From contig NZ_CP030059.1 of NCBI RefSeq assembly GCF_015291745.1, positions 2,073,501 through 2,137,500 on the forward strand: DNA of 64,000 nt, given 5' to 3'. A program made the position numbers and the translations under genes. The DNA comes from Bradyrhizobium sp. CCBAU 53351. GTDB taxonomy: Bacteria; Pseudomonadota; Alphaproteobacteria; Rhizobiales; Xanthobacteraceae. Shown here in pieces: positions 9,393 to 16,640 of the stretch (its first letter is position 1; every line of letters starts with the position of its first letter). Under the pieces are notes generated by a model that was not told where the DNA came from, ran no database searches, and saw nothing but the letters and a program-made list of their open reading frames with translations.

Positions 9393-9932
9393 ATGGACCA
9401 GTTCGACGTCAAATTGCTGCAGGCGCTTCAATCCGATGGACGTCTGTCGAATTTCGAGCTGGCCGACATCGTGGGTTTGTCGGCATCGCAATGCTCACGC
9501 CGCCGCGCCGCGCTCGAAGATGCCGGCGCGATTGCGAGCTACCACGCCCATCTCGACCGAGAAGCGCTCGGACTCGGCATCGTCGTCTTCGTGCAGGTGA
9601 CGCTTGCGACCCACTCGCCGGACAATTCGCGGCGCTTCCTCAAGCTGATCGAGAGCCTGGAGGAGGTGCAGGAAGCCTATGCGCTCACGGGCGAAGCGGA
9701 CTACCTCGTCAAGGCGACGATCACCGATCTGAAGGCGCTCTCGCGGCTGCTCAACGAGGTGTTTCTGCCGCACGACAGCGTCGCGCATGTGCGCTCGTCC
9801 ATCGTTCTCGACCGCTTGAAGCAGACCTCGCAATTGCCGCTTGGGCACCTCATCCCTGCCGAGACGCGTGCTGCGGAGGGCTCCAGGTCGCGAAGGAAAG
9901 GTTCATCACAGCGATCTAGACAGTCCAGCTAG
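9393..9932 (+). CDS. Lrp/AsnC-family transcriptional regulator
   Basis: A 179-residue regulator. An N-terminal winged helix-turn-helix covers residues ~4-55 (L-Q-S-D-G-R-L-S-N-F-E-L-A, then V-G-L-S-A-S-Q-C-S-R-R). A RAM effector-binding domain covers ~70-145, with the family G-E-A-D-Y-L-V-K pattern. About 25 basic, serine-rich residues trail at the end. ATG 9393 has AAGGA upstream. The gene is divergent from hppD, the usual arrangement for an Lrp-type activator of tyrosine or aromatic amino-acid breakdown, so the effector is probably an aromatic amino or keto acid. It overlaps the end of the convergent marR gene by 4 nt. Confidence 0.88.
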   Translation: MDQFDVKLLQALQSDGRLSNFELADIVGLSASQCSRRRAALEDAGAIASYHAHLDREALGLGIVVFVQVTLATHSPDNSRRFLKLIESLEEVQEAYALTGEADYLVKATITDLKALSRLLNEVFLPHDSVAHVRSSIVLDRLKQTSQLPLGHLIPAETRAAEGSRSRRKGSSQRSRQSS

Positions 9933-10426
9933 CTGAGCGCTGCCGACAGCTTGTGCATCACCCGGTCGAGCACCTTCACTTCTTCGGCGGTGAGCACGCT
10001 CAGCAGCTCCGTCTCCCGCGCCAGCGCGAAGGGCACGATCTTGCGATAGAGCGTGCGGCCGGCCGAGGTCAGTGAGACGATCAGCTCACGCCGATCGTCC
10101 GGATGATGCTTGCGGCTGGCGACGCCGCGCGCTTCCAGGGCCTGCACGGCGCGGCTGACCTGCATCTTGTCGAGCGTCGTCAGCGGACCGATCTCCTTGG
10201 TCGCAATCTCCGCCCGTCCGCCGAGGATCGCAAGCACGCGCCATTCCTGCCGCGTCAGCGCAAAACGCTCGGAATAGACCTCGGCAACGGCGAGCGACAC
10301 CTGCTCGGCGAGGCGCGCCAGCCGGTACGGAAAATATCGCTGCAGGTCGAGCCCGCCGCCATCCTGCGCCGTGACACGGTCGGCGGCTGCGGCCCGGCCT
10401 CGTGCTTCACCCGAACATCCCATCAC
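9929..10426 (-). CDS. MarR-family transcriptional regulator
   Basis: A 165-residue MarR/SlyA-type regulator. A winged-helix core is visible: W-R-V-L-A-I-L-G near residue 60, the recognition helix T-L-D-K-M-Q-V-S-R-A-V-Q-A-L-E-A-R-G, then the wing with D-D-R-R-E-L. C-terminal helices form the dimer interface. MarR proteins in aromatic clusters usually repress and respond to phenolic or CoA ligands. The gene diverges from the VOC/FAD hydroxylase operon across a 119-nt gap that contains a FixK-type box. It may also act at the palindrome before hpaE; that is inference. Confidence 0.85.
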   Translation of the reverse strand: MMGCSGEARGRAAAADRVTAQDGGGLDLQRYFPYRLARLAEQVSLAVAEVYSERFALTRQEWRVLAILGGRAEIATKEIGPLTTLDKMQVSRAVQALEARGVASRKHHPDDRRELIVSLTSAGRTLYRKIVPFALARETELLSVLTAEEVKVLDRVMHKLSAALS

Positions 10427-10472
10427 GCCGTTTCCGCGCCTTTAGGTCCACAGCCAGATTCTTCCGGGCCGA

Positions 10473-10486
10473 TTGATTCAGATCAA
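10473..10486. promoter_or_regulatory. FixK/FNR-type box upstream of the VOC/FAD hydroxylase operon
   Basis: TTGATTCAGATCAA is a perfect TTGAT-N4-ATCAA palindrome, the consensus for FNR/FixK/FnrN binding. Its centre (10479.5) is 66.5 nt before ATG 10546, suiting class II activation with transcription starting near 10521. The same kind of box at almost the same distance precedes 13152 and 16641. The divergent marR gene could share it. Confidence 0.7.
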
Positions 10487-10545
10487 ATCCAGGAAATAGT
10501 AACATCTGATACGAATTTCGCAACCGCAATCCAGGGAGCGAAATC

Positions 10546-11088
10546 ATGAAGATCGAGAAGATCCATCACGTCGCCTATCGCTGCGTCGACGCCAAGGCCA
10601 CCGTCGCGTTCTACAAGAAGGTCATGAACATGGATCTGCTCGGCGCCATAGCCGAGGACCGCGTGCCTTCGACCAAGGCGCCCGATCCCTACATGCACAT
10701 CTTCCTCGATGCCGGGAACGGCAACATCCTCGCCTTCTTTGAGCTGCCGAACTCGCCGCCGATGGGCCGCGATCCCAACACGCCGGAGTGGACCCAGCAC
10801 ATCGCCTTCCAGGTCAAGGACCTCGCCGAGCTCGAAGAGGCCAAAGCGCACGCGGAGGCCGCCGGCCTCGACGTCGTCGGCGTCACCGACCACACCATCT
10901 TCAAATCGATCTATTTCCGCGATCCCAGCGGCCATCGCCTGGAGATCGCGGCCTGGACGGCCACGCCCGATCAGATCGACCGCATGAAGTCGGTCGCGCA
11001 TGAGATGGTCGAGGAATGGTCGCGCACCAAGCGTCCGCCGCGCCACACCGCCTGGATGCACGAGAAGGAATTCGCGGACGCGCATTGA
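10546..11088 (+). CDS. VOC-superfamily (glyoxalase/dioxygenase-fold) protein
   Basis: A 180-residue VOC protein. It opens with the typical I-E-K-I-H-H-V-A-Y-R-C-V-D strand carrying the first metal-ligand His. A second half has Q-H-I-A-F-Q-V, and the closing motif is F-R-D-P-S-G-H-R-L-E-I with the Glu ligand. This set of His, His and Glu resembles a metal-dependent dioxygenase or lyase rather than a bleomycin-resistance protein. ATG 10546 follows CAGGGAG. It is the first gene of an operon with an FAD hydroxylase (27 nt gap) and a DUF2783 protein. It may process the hydroxylase's product; the substrate is unknown. Confidence 0.78.
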   Translation: MKIEKIHHVAYRCVDAKATVAFYKKVMNMDLLGAIAEDRVPSTKAPDPYMHIFLDAGNGNILAFFELPNSPPMGRDPNTPEWTQHIAFQVKDLAELEEAKAHAEAAGLDVVGVTDHTIFKSIYFRDPSGHRLEIAAWTATPDQIDRMKSVAHEMVEEWSRTKRPPRHTAWMHEKEFADAH

Positions 11089-11115
11089 TCTCCGGCCGTG
11101 CATCAGGAAGCGAAC

Positions 11116-12753
11116 ATGACGAGCTACATCTATCCGAAGTTCGGCTATCGACGTTCCCAGGAGCAGGCCGAGGGGATCGTGAAGCGGCATCCGATCGTGG
11201 TGATCGGTGCAGGTCCCATCGGCCTCACCGCGGCGCTGGACTGCGCGGCACGTGGCCAGCCGGTCGTGGTGCTCGACGACAACGACACGGTCTCGATCGG
11301 CTCGCGCGCGGTCTGCTACGCCAAGCGTCCGCTCGAGATATGGGACCGCCTCGGTTGCGCCGCGCCCATGGTCGAGCGCGGCGTCAGCTGGAACGTCGGC
11401 AAGGTGTTCTTCCGGGACGAGCTGTCCTACCAGTTCGATCTGCTGCCCGAGGCCGACCATCAATGGCCGGCCATGATCAATCTGCAGCAATATCATCTGG
11501 AAGAGATGCTGGTGGCCAAATGCAAGGCCAATCCGCTGGTCGAGCTGCGCTGGAAGCACCGTCTCATCAGCCTCAAGCAGGCCGCCGACCATGCGACCTT
11601 GGCGGTGGAAACGCCCGACGGCATCTTCACCATGGAGGCGCAATGGGTCATCGCCTGCGACGGCGCCAATTCCGACGTGCGCAAGATGGTGGGCGCCGAG
11701 TTCACCGGTCAGTTCTTCCAGGACCGCTTCCTGATCGCCGACGTCGCGATGAAAGCGGATTTCCCGACCGAGCGCTGGTTCTGGTTCGATCCGCCGTTCC
11801 ATCCCGGCCAGTCCGTCCTGCTGCACCGGCAGGCCGGCAACATCTGGCGGATCGACTTCCAGCTCGGCTGGGAGGCCGATCCCGATGAGGAAAAGCGGCC
11901 GGAGCGGGTGATCCCGCGCATCCGCGCGATGCTCGGCGAGGACACCGAATTCACGCTCGAATGGATCTCGATCTATCAGTTCGCCTGCCGTCGCATCGAC
12001 AATTTCCGGCAGGGCAGGGTGCTGTTCGCCGGCGACGCCGCGCATCAGGTCTCGCCGTTCGGCGCGCGCGGCGCCAATACCGGCGTCCAGGATGTCGACA
12101 ATCTCGCCTGGAAGCTCGCGATGGTGCTGCGCGGCGAAGCCTCGGAAGCCCTCCTCGACAGCTATCACGAGGAGCGTGCCTATGCCGCGGACGACAACAT
12201 CCTGAACTCGACGCGGGCCACCGACTTCATCACCCCGAAGACGAAATCGAGCCGCTATTTCCGCGACGCCGTGCTGGAGCTCGCCCGGCATCACGGTTTT
12301 GCGCGACCGCTGGTCAACAGCGGCCGGCTTTCGACGCCGACCCCTTATGTGACATCAGTGCTCAAGACTCCCGACCACGATGCGTTGCCGGGCAGCATGC
12401 GGCCCGGCACGAATGCGGCGGATGCGCCGATTGCGGTGGACGGCAAGCCCGCCTGGTTCCTGCATTGTCTCGGCGACGGCTTCACGGTTGTGGCCTTCGG
12501 GAAGGTGAGCGACAAGACCGAAATCACGGTGGGGCCGTTCGCGGCAAAACTCATTCTCGTCGGCCGTGACATCGAGGACCCCACAGGTCTCCTTGCGCAG
12601 CGCTACGGCGCTTCGCCCGGAACCACCTATCTGTTCCGCCCGGATCAATATGTTGCCGCGCGCTGGAGCGGATTCGACGAGGCGGAGATCACCCAGGCGC
12701 TGTTGCGTGCCGCCGGCCACGACACCGCCGACCGGACGGAGCTTGCCGCATGA
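11116..12753 (+). CDS. FAD-dependent aromatic hydroxylase (MhpA-like, class A flavin monooxygenase)
   Basis: A 545-residue flavoprotein monooxygenase. The N-terminal dinucleotide-binding motif G-A-G-P-I-G-L is near residue 35, the D-G motif with C-D-G-A-N-S near 190, and the FAD ribityl-binding G-D-A-A-H-Q-V-S-P-F-G-A-R-G near 310. A thioredoxin-like C-terminal domain follows from about 430. Relatives include 3-(3-hydroxyphenyl)propionate and related phenol hydroxylases using NAD(P)H and O2. ATG 11116 follows AGGAAG; a GTG at 11098 is also in frame but less likely. The downstream DUF2783 gene overlaps by 4 nt. The true substrate is not visible from sequence; a tyrosine-derived phenolic acid is plausible from context. 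Confidence 0.85.
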   Translation: MTSYIYPKFGYRRSQEQAEGIVKRHPIVVIGAGPIGLTAALDCAARGQPVVVLDDNDTVSIGSRAVCYAKRPLEIWDRLGCAAPMVERGVSWNVGKVFFRDELSYQFDLLPEADHQWPAMINLQQYHLEEMLVAKCKANPLVELRWKHRLISLKQAADHATLAVETPDGIFTMEAQWVIACDGANSDVRKMVGAEFTGQFFQDRFLIADVAMKADFPTERWFWFDPPFHPGQSVLLHRQAGNIWRIDFQLGWEADPDEEKRPERVIPRIRAMLGEDTEFTLEWISIYQFACRRIDNFRQGRVLFAGDAAHQVSPFGARGANTGVQDVDNLAWKLAMVLRGEASEALLDSYHEERAYAADDNILNSTRATDFITPKTKSSRYFRDAVLELARHHGFARPLVNSGRLSTPTPYVTSVLKTPDHDALPGSMRPGTNAADAPIAVDGKPAWFLHCLGDGFTVVAFGKVSDKTEITVGPFAAKLILVGRDIEDPTGLLAQRYGASPGTTYLFRPDQYVAARWSGFDEAEITQALLRAAGHDTADRTELAA

Positions 12754-12944
12754 CGCTGAATCTGTCGCCGAACATCGCCGACCCCGACGATTTCTACGCC
12801 GAACTGATCAACAGCCAGCGCGATCTCGACGAGGAGCAGGCCCTGCGCATGAACGCCCGCCTGGTCCTGTTGCTCGCCAATCACATCGGCGACCGCAAGG
12901 TGCTGACGGAGGCGATCGGCTGCGCCCGCAGAGGCGGCGGCTAG
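12750..12944 (+). CDS. DUF2783 small protein, partner of an FAD hydroxylase
   Basis: A 64-residue acidic helical protein with the DUF2783 pattern: P-D-D-F-Y-A-E-L-I, then M-N-A-R-L-V-L-L-L-A-N-H-I-G-D. Its ATG overlaps the hydroxylase TGA (ATGA), indicating translational coupling. DUF2783 proteins commonly sit directly after class A flavin hydroxylases and may be accessory subunits; their function is not established. It is the last gene of the operon starting at 10546. Confidence 0.8.
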   Translation: MTLNLSPNIADPDDFYAELINSQRDLDEEQALRMNARLVLLLANHIGDRKVLTEAIGCARRGGG

Positions 12945-13079
12945 GTCGCGGACGCCGGCCGCATCGAGGCAAGAGGTCGTATGAAGCCGCAGGCGGCGCC
13001 GGGTTCCTGTCGCGCGATCTCGCCGGCTGAATGCGGCGCCGAGGTCGCTCGCGTCGAAAAGCCACGGGGGCACCTCTTC

Positions 13080-13093
13080 TTGACTTGGCTCAA
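13080..13093. promoter_or_regulatory. FixK/FNR-type box upstream of the EF-hand/nia operon
   Basis: TTGACTTGGCTCAA matches TTGA-N6-TCAA perfectly, and the flanking C and G extend the dyad (CTTGA...TCAAG). Its centre is 65.5 nt before ATG 13152. This also favours 13152 over the longer frame from 12981, which would bury the box inside the gene. Low-oxygen activation by FixK or FnrN is the expected outcome. Confidence 0.7.
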
Positions 13094-13151
13094 GGTGAGC
13101 TCGGCGAAGTTCGCCATCCTCTCAGGCCACACCAGGATCGGAGGAAGCCCC

Positions 13152-13592
13152 ATGGTAGGCCGAACCGTTGCCGCAGCGTTGCTGTTCACCGTCCTGAGCC
13201 CGCCAGCTTTGGCTCAATCGCCAGCGGACCATCAGAGCCATCATCCAGGACAGGACCAGGCGCCGGCGTCGCCGCAGTCGAGTTCTCCTGCAAATCCGTC
13301 CGCCGAGCGGCAAGGCTCGATGCGCGGTGGAGATATGATGGGAATGATGGGACAAGGAATGAAGGGGCATGGCGCGACAGGCGGTGATGCCGTGCAGTCG
13401 CCGGTCGTCTTCCGCATCATCTTCGCGCTGATGGATGCCGATGGCGACGGAACCGTCTCGTTGCCGGAGTTTCAGGTCGCTCACGAGCGAATTTTCAAGG
13501 CAATGGATCGCGACAAGGACGGAAAGCTCACCTTTGAGGAGATGATGGCGTTCATGCACAGGAACAAGAGCCACGTCGCGCCACAGCAGTGA
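13152..13592 (+). CDS. Secreted EF-hand protein
   Basis: A 146-residue protein: signal peptide (cleavage after A-L-A near residue 25), a His/Pro/Gln-rich linker, and a Met/Gly/His-rich stretch (M-M-G-M-M-G-Q-G-M-K-G-H-G) that could bind metal. Two EF-hand loops follow: D-A-D-G-D-G-T-V-S near residue 95 and D-R-D-K-D-G-K-L-T near 120. Calcium or other metal binding in the periplasm is likely. ATG 13152 follows GGAGGAAG. The stop overlaps the start of the metal ATPase gene (GTGA), so the two are translationally coupled. A periplasmic metal-handling role with that pump is inference. Confidence 0.8.
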   Translation: MVGRTVAAALLFTVLSPPALAQSPADHQSHHPGQDQAPASPQSSSPANPSAERQGSMRGGDMMGMMGQGMKGHGATGGDAVQSPVVFRIIFALMDADGDGTVSLPEFQVAHERIFKAMDRDKDGKLTFEEMMAFMHRNKSHVAPQQ

Positions 13593-15907
13593 GCCGAACC
13601 GAAGGGCAGGCGCGCCAGGCCATATCGTTTGATCGGGTCCTGCGATGGGCTCTGGTTGCGATCGCAATCGCCGGGTTGACTGCCGGCATTCTCGCGCGGG
13701 CCGCGGGCCGACCTGATCTGGCCGAGGTCGCGTGGTCGCTCGGCACGGCGCCTGTGATTGCAGGATTGGCGGTCTCGATCATCCAGGATCTGCTGACAGG
13801 CCGCGTCGGAGTGGACGCGATCGCTCTGCTCTCGATGAGCGCGGCGTTGGCGCTCGGACAGCCGCTCGCAGGCGCCGTGGTCGCGCTGATGTATTCCGGC
13901 GGCAACGTGCTGGAGGAGATCGCGGTCGCACGGGCGGAGCATGATCTCAGGTCCCTGGTCGATCGCGCGCCGCGGCAGGTCCATCGCAAGTCCGGCGAGC
14001 GCATCGAGGATGTCGCGATCGAGGACGTCACGACCGGCGAAGAGCTTCTGGTCAAGGCGGGCGAGATCATACCGGTCGACGGAGTGGTCGCCTCGGCCTT
14101 CGTGGTGATCGACGAGTCCGCGGTGACCGGCGAGCCGATCCCGGTGGAGAAGACACGCGGAAGCGCCGTTCTGTCCGGGTCTCTGAATGCGGGCGAGACC
14201 TTCCAATTGACCGTGACCGCGGCGGCCAGCGAGAGCACCTACGCGGGGATCGTACGCATGGTGACGGCAGCGCAAACTGCGAGAGCTCCCTTTGTGCGGC
14301 TCGCCGACCGGTACGCGCTGATCTTCCTGCCGGTGACTCTCGTCATCGCCTTTGTGGCCTGGTACATCTCCGGTGACGTGACCCGCAGTCTTGCCGTGTT
14401 GGTGGCGGCGACGCCGTGCCCCTTGATCCTGGCCGCGCCCGTCGCCTTCATCGCCGGGGTGGCGCGAGCCGCTCGCCGCGGCATTCTGGTCAAGGGCGGG
14501 AAGGCGCTGGAGGCGTTGGCCCGTGCGCACACCGTGCTGTTCGACAAGACCGGGACCTTGACGGTCGGCGGAGCGCGATTGCTGTCCGTCGAAGTTGCGC
14601 CGGGAGAGGATCCGGATGAGGTCCTCAGGCTCGGGGCGTCGCTCGAACAAGCTTCGCATCACGTGCTTGCCAAAGCCGTCGTCGGTGCGGCGCTCGCCCG
14701 CGGGCTCGCGCTGAAGCCGCCGGATCACGTCAAGGAGACCATGGGGTCCGGCCTCAGCGGCCGGATCGACGGACGCCAGGTGGTGGCGGGCTCGCGGGAG
14801 ATGCTTCTTTCGCACGCCGAGATGTCGCCGTGGGAGTTGCGGGCAATTCGTCGTGCGTCGTGGCGCTCGGCGCTGATCGTCTTTGTCGCGGTGGACGGCC
14901 GTCTCGTCGGCGCGTTGCTGCTGGCAGACGAATTGCGCGCCGACACGCCACGGGCGATCCGGCTGCTGCGCGATGCAGGCATCGCGCGGATGGTGATGGT
15001 CACGGGTGATCGTGCCGCGGCGGCGCAGGCCATCGGAGCGGCGCTCGATCTCGATGCCGTGCTGGCCGATCGCGTTCCCTCGGACAAGGTCGAGGCGGTG
15101 CGGAGCGAACAGCGTCTGCATCCGACCATCATGGTCGGGGACGGCATCAATGACGCCCCTGCGCTGGCCGTGGCCGATACCGGCGTCGCGCTCGGCGCGC
15201 GGGGTGCAAGCGCCTCCTCCGAGGCGGCGGACGTGGTGATTCTCACGGACCGGCTGGATCGGGTCGGCGAAGCGATCGTCATCGCGCAGCGGGCGCGGCG
15301 CATTGCCCTGCAAAGCATTTTCGTCGGGATGGGATTGTCATTTGCGGCAATGGCTGCCGCCAGCCTCGGCTGGCTCGATCCCGTGCCCGCCGCGATCGTT
15401 CAGGAGGTGATCGACGTCGCCGTCATCCTGAACGCGCTGCGGGCACTCAATCCGCCCCTGCTCAGGAATGGTCCGCGCCTCACCGCAGAGCAGGGACTGA
15501 CGTTGCATCACGATCATCAGGCGCTGCTCAAAGACCTCGATCGCTTGCGCCAGATCGTCGATGCGCTTGACGATGCGGAGCCCGAATCCACGGCCGCCTT
15601 GATTGGTGAGGCGCACCGACTGGTCCAGAGCAGCGTCGTGCTGCACGAACGCGAGGATGAAGACAGCGTCTATCCGAAGCTCACGCAAGTGCTGCGCGAC
15701 CGCCACGGGCTCTCTGCCATGAGCCGTGCGCATCGCGAGATCCTGCATCTCGCGCGGCTGCTCGCCCGGATCGCGGAGGATCTGCCGTCAGAGAAGATCG
15801 ACCGCTACCTCATTCGAGACGCCCAACGCGTGATCGAGGCGATCGAGACGCTGGTGCGCATGCACACGGCCCAGGAGGAGGACATCTACGAGGCCGTGGC
15901 GGCATAG
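13589..15907 (+). CDS. nia: P1B-5-type metal ATPase with C-terminal hemerythrin domain (Nia-like)
   Basis: A 772-residue P-type ATPase pump. Visible parts: no N-terminal heavy-metal domain; actuator motif T-G-E near 180; metal-path motif T-P-C-P-L near 275; phosphorylation site D-K-T-G-T near 318; hinge G-D-G-I-N-D near 517. From about residue 638 comes a hemerythrin-like four-helix domain (H-H-D-H, then H-E-R-E-D-E, A-H-R-E-I-L-H, M-H-T-A-Q-E-E-D). TPCP plus a hemerythrin tail defines the P1B-5 group, whose characterised member Nia of Sinorhizobium meliloti moves Ni and Fe and is expressed in nodules. A GTG start overlaps the EF-hand gene; the FixK-type box fits micro-oxic expression. Confidence 0.88.
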   Translation: MSRTEGQARQAISFDRVLRWALVAIAIAGLTAGILARAAGRPDLAEVAWSLGTAPVIAGLAVSIIQDLLTGRVGVDAIALLSMSAALALGQPLAGAVVALMYSGGNVLEEIAVARAEHDLRSLVDRAPRQVHRKSGERIEDVAIEDVTTGEELLVKAGEIIPVDGVVASAFVVIDESAVTGEPIPVEKTRGSAVLSGSLNAGETFQLTVTAAASESTYAGIVRMVTAAQTARAPFVRLADRYALIFLPVTLVIAFVAWYISGDVTRSLAVLVAATPCPLILAAPVAFIAGVARAARRGILVKGGKALEALARAHTVLFDKTGTLTVGGARLLSVEVAPGEDPDEVLRLGASLEQASHHVLAKAVVGAALARGLALKPPDHVKETMGSGLSGRIDGRQVVAGSREMLLSHAEMSPWELRAIRRASWRSALIVFVAVDGRLVGALLLADELRADTPRAIRLLRDAGIARMVMVTGDRAAAAQAIGAALDLDAVLADRVPSDKVEAVRSEQRLHPTIMVGDGINDAPALAVADTGVALGARGASASSEAADVVILTDRLDRVGEAIVIAQRARRIALQSIFVGMGLSFAAMAAASLGWLDPVPAAIVQEVIDVAVILNALRALNPPLLRNGPRLTAEQGLTLHHDHQALLKDLDRLRQIVDALDDAEPESTAALIGEAHRLVQSSVVLHEREDEDSVYPKLTQVLRDRHGLSAMSRAHREILHLARLLARIAEDLPSEKIDRYLIRDAQRVIEAIETLVRMHTAQEEDIYEAVAA

Positions 15908-15920
15908 GCGGCAATCGACC

Positions 15921-16397
15921 TCAGTGTTTCAGCGGTTGCCAGCCGGCGTGGTCAAAGTATTCGCCATATTGAGCGAGCGCCCGCACGATCTTGATGGCTC
16001 CCTCGTCGCGGCCGGTGCCGCTCTTCATCCTGGCTGCACCGTCGATGATCTGCTCGAGAACGAGGTGGAGCTGCTGGTCGGCCTGCTCGGGCAGCTTGCA
16101 GTTGCCCACGACGTCATCGACCTGCGCCTGGATTCGCGCGGCCAGAGCCTCGTACCGCGCGGACGTAAACACATTGCTGTGAATGGGTCCCAGCGATTGC
16201 CTCATCGCAAGGCTGATGTCGTTCATGCCGCGGCGCAAGACATCATCGGTCGGCCACTTCTTGCCATGGTCGAGCTGCGGCCGGGTGGTCGCGGTCGGCC
16301 CTTCATGCGCGTGTGGTCCGGCAGCGAGAGCAGGCTGTCCGAGGACAAGACAAAGTGCAAGGGCCGTCAGCGCAAACGATTTGGTCGGGATCATCAC
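15921..16397 (-). CDS. Putative periplasmic helical protein, 158 aa
   Basis: A Sec signal peptide is clear (K-S-F, hydrophobic core, cleavage after A-L-A-A near residue 26). The mature part has a His-rich start (G-P-H-A-H-E-G) and then long amphipathic helices suggesting a four-helix bundle, with a single Cys in G-N-C-K-L-P. There is no CXXCH, so it is not a cytochrome c-prime as such. It converges on nia (14-nt gap) and diverges from the ferric-reductase gene. A role in metal or redox handling is suggested only by neighbours. Confidence 0.7.
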   Translation of the reverse strand: MMIPTKSFALTALALCLVLGQPALAAGPHAHEGPTATTRPQLDHGKKWPTDDVLRRGMNDISLAMRQSLGPIHSNVFTSARYEALAARIQAQVDDVVGNCKLPEQADQQLHLVLEQIIDGAARMKSGTGRDEGAIKIVRALAQYGEYFDHAGWQPLKH

Positions 16398-16570
16398 GGA
16401 ATTCCTCCGAAAGCTTCTTTGCTTTCAGGTGGGGGATCGCGACGGGCAGGAGTTTGTGCTGGAGCAAAGTCTCGAGCGGAACGAGCTGCGGCCCGGCGAC
16501 GCAGGATGCCCGGACAGGCATCAGACTGTCGTCGGCCAATGCACGGAATGCGGCTCATCACGAACGGGGT

Positions 16571-16584
16571 TGAGTCAGCTCAAT
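16571..16584. promoter_or_regulatory. FixK/FNR-type box upstream of the ferric-reductase-like gene
   Basis: TTGAGTCAGCTCAA is a perfect TTGA-N6-TCAA dyad, and its central six bases are nearly self-complementary. Its centre lies 63.5 nt before ATG 16641, matching the spacing of the boxes at 10473 and 13080. It is 174 nt from the divergent periplasmic-protein gene, which might be co-regulated. Confidence 0.7.
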
Positions 16585-16640
16585 GCAACGCAGCCCGATC
16601 GGTTCAAGCTTGCGCGGCAACCTCGTGAGAGAAGGACGGC

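Noticed and set aside
12981..13592. Longer EF-hand reading frame starting at 12981
   Set aside because: The extra 57 residues lack family character, the signal peptide begins at 13152 after a good ribosome site, and the FixK-type box would lie inside the gene.
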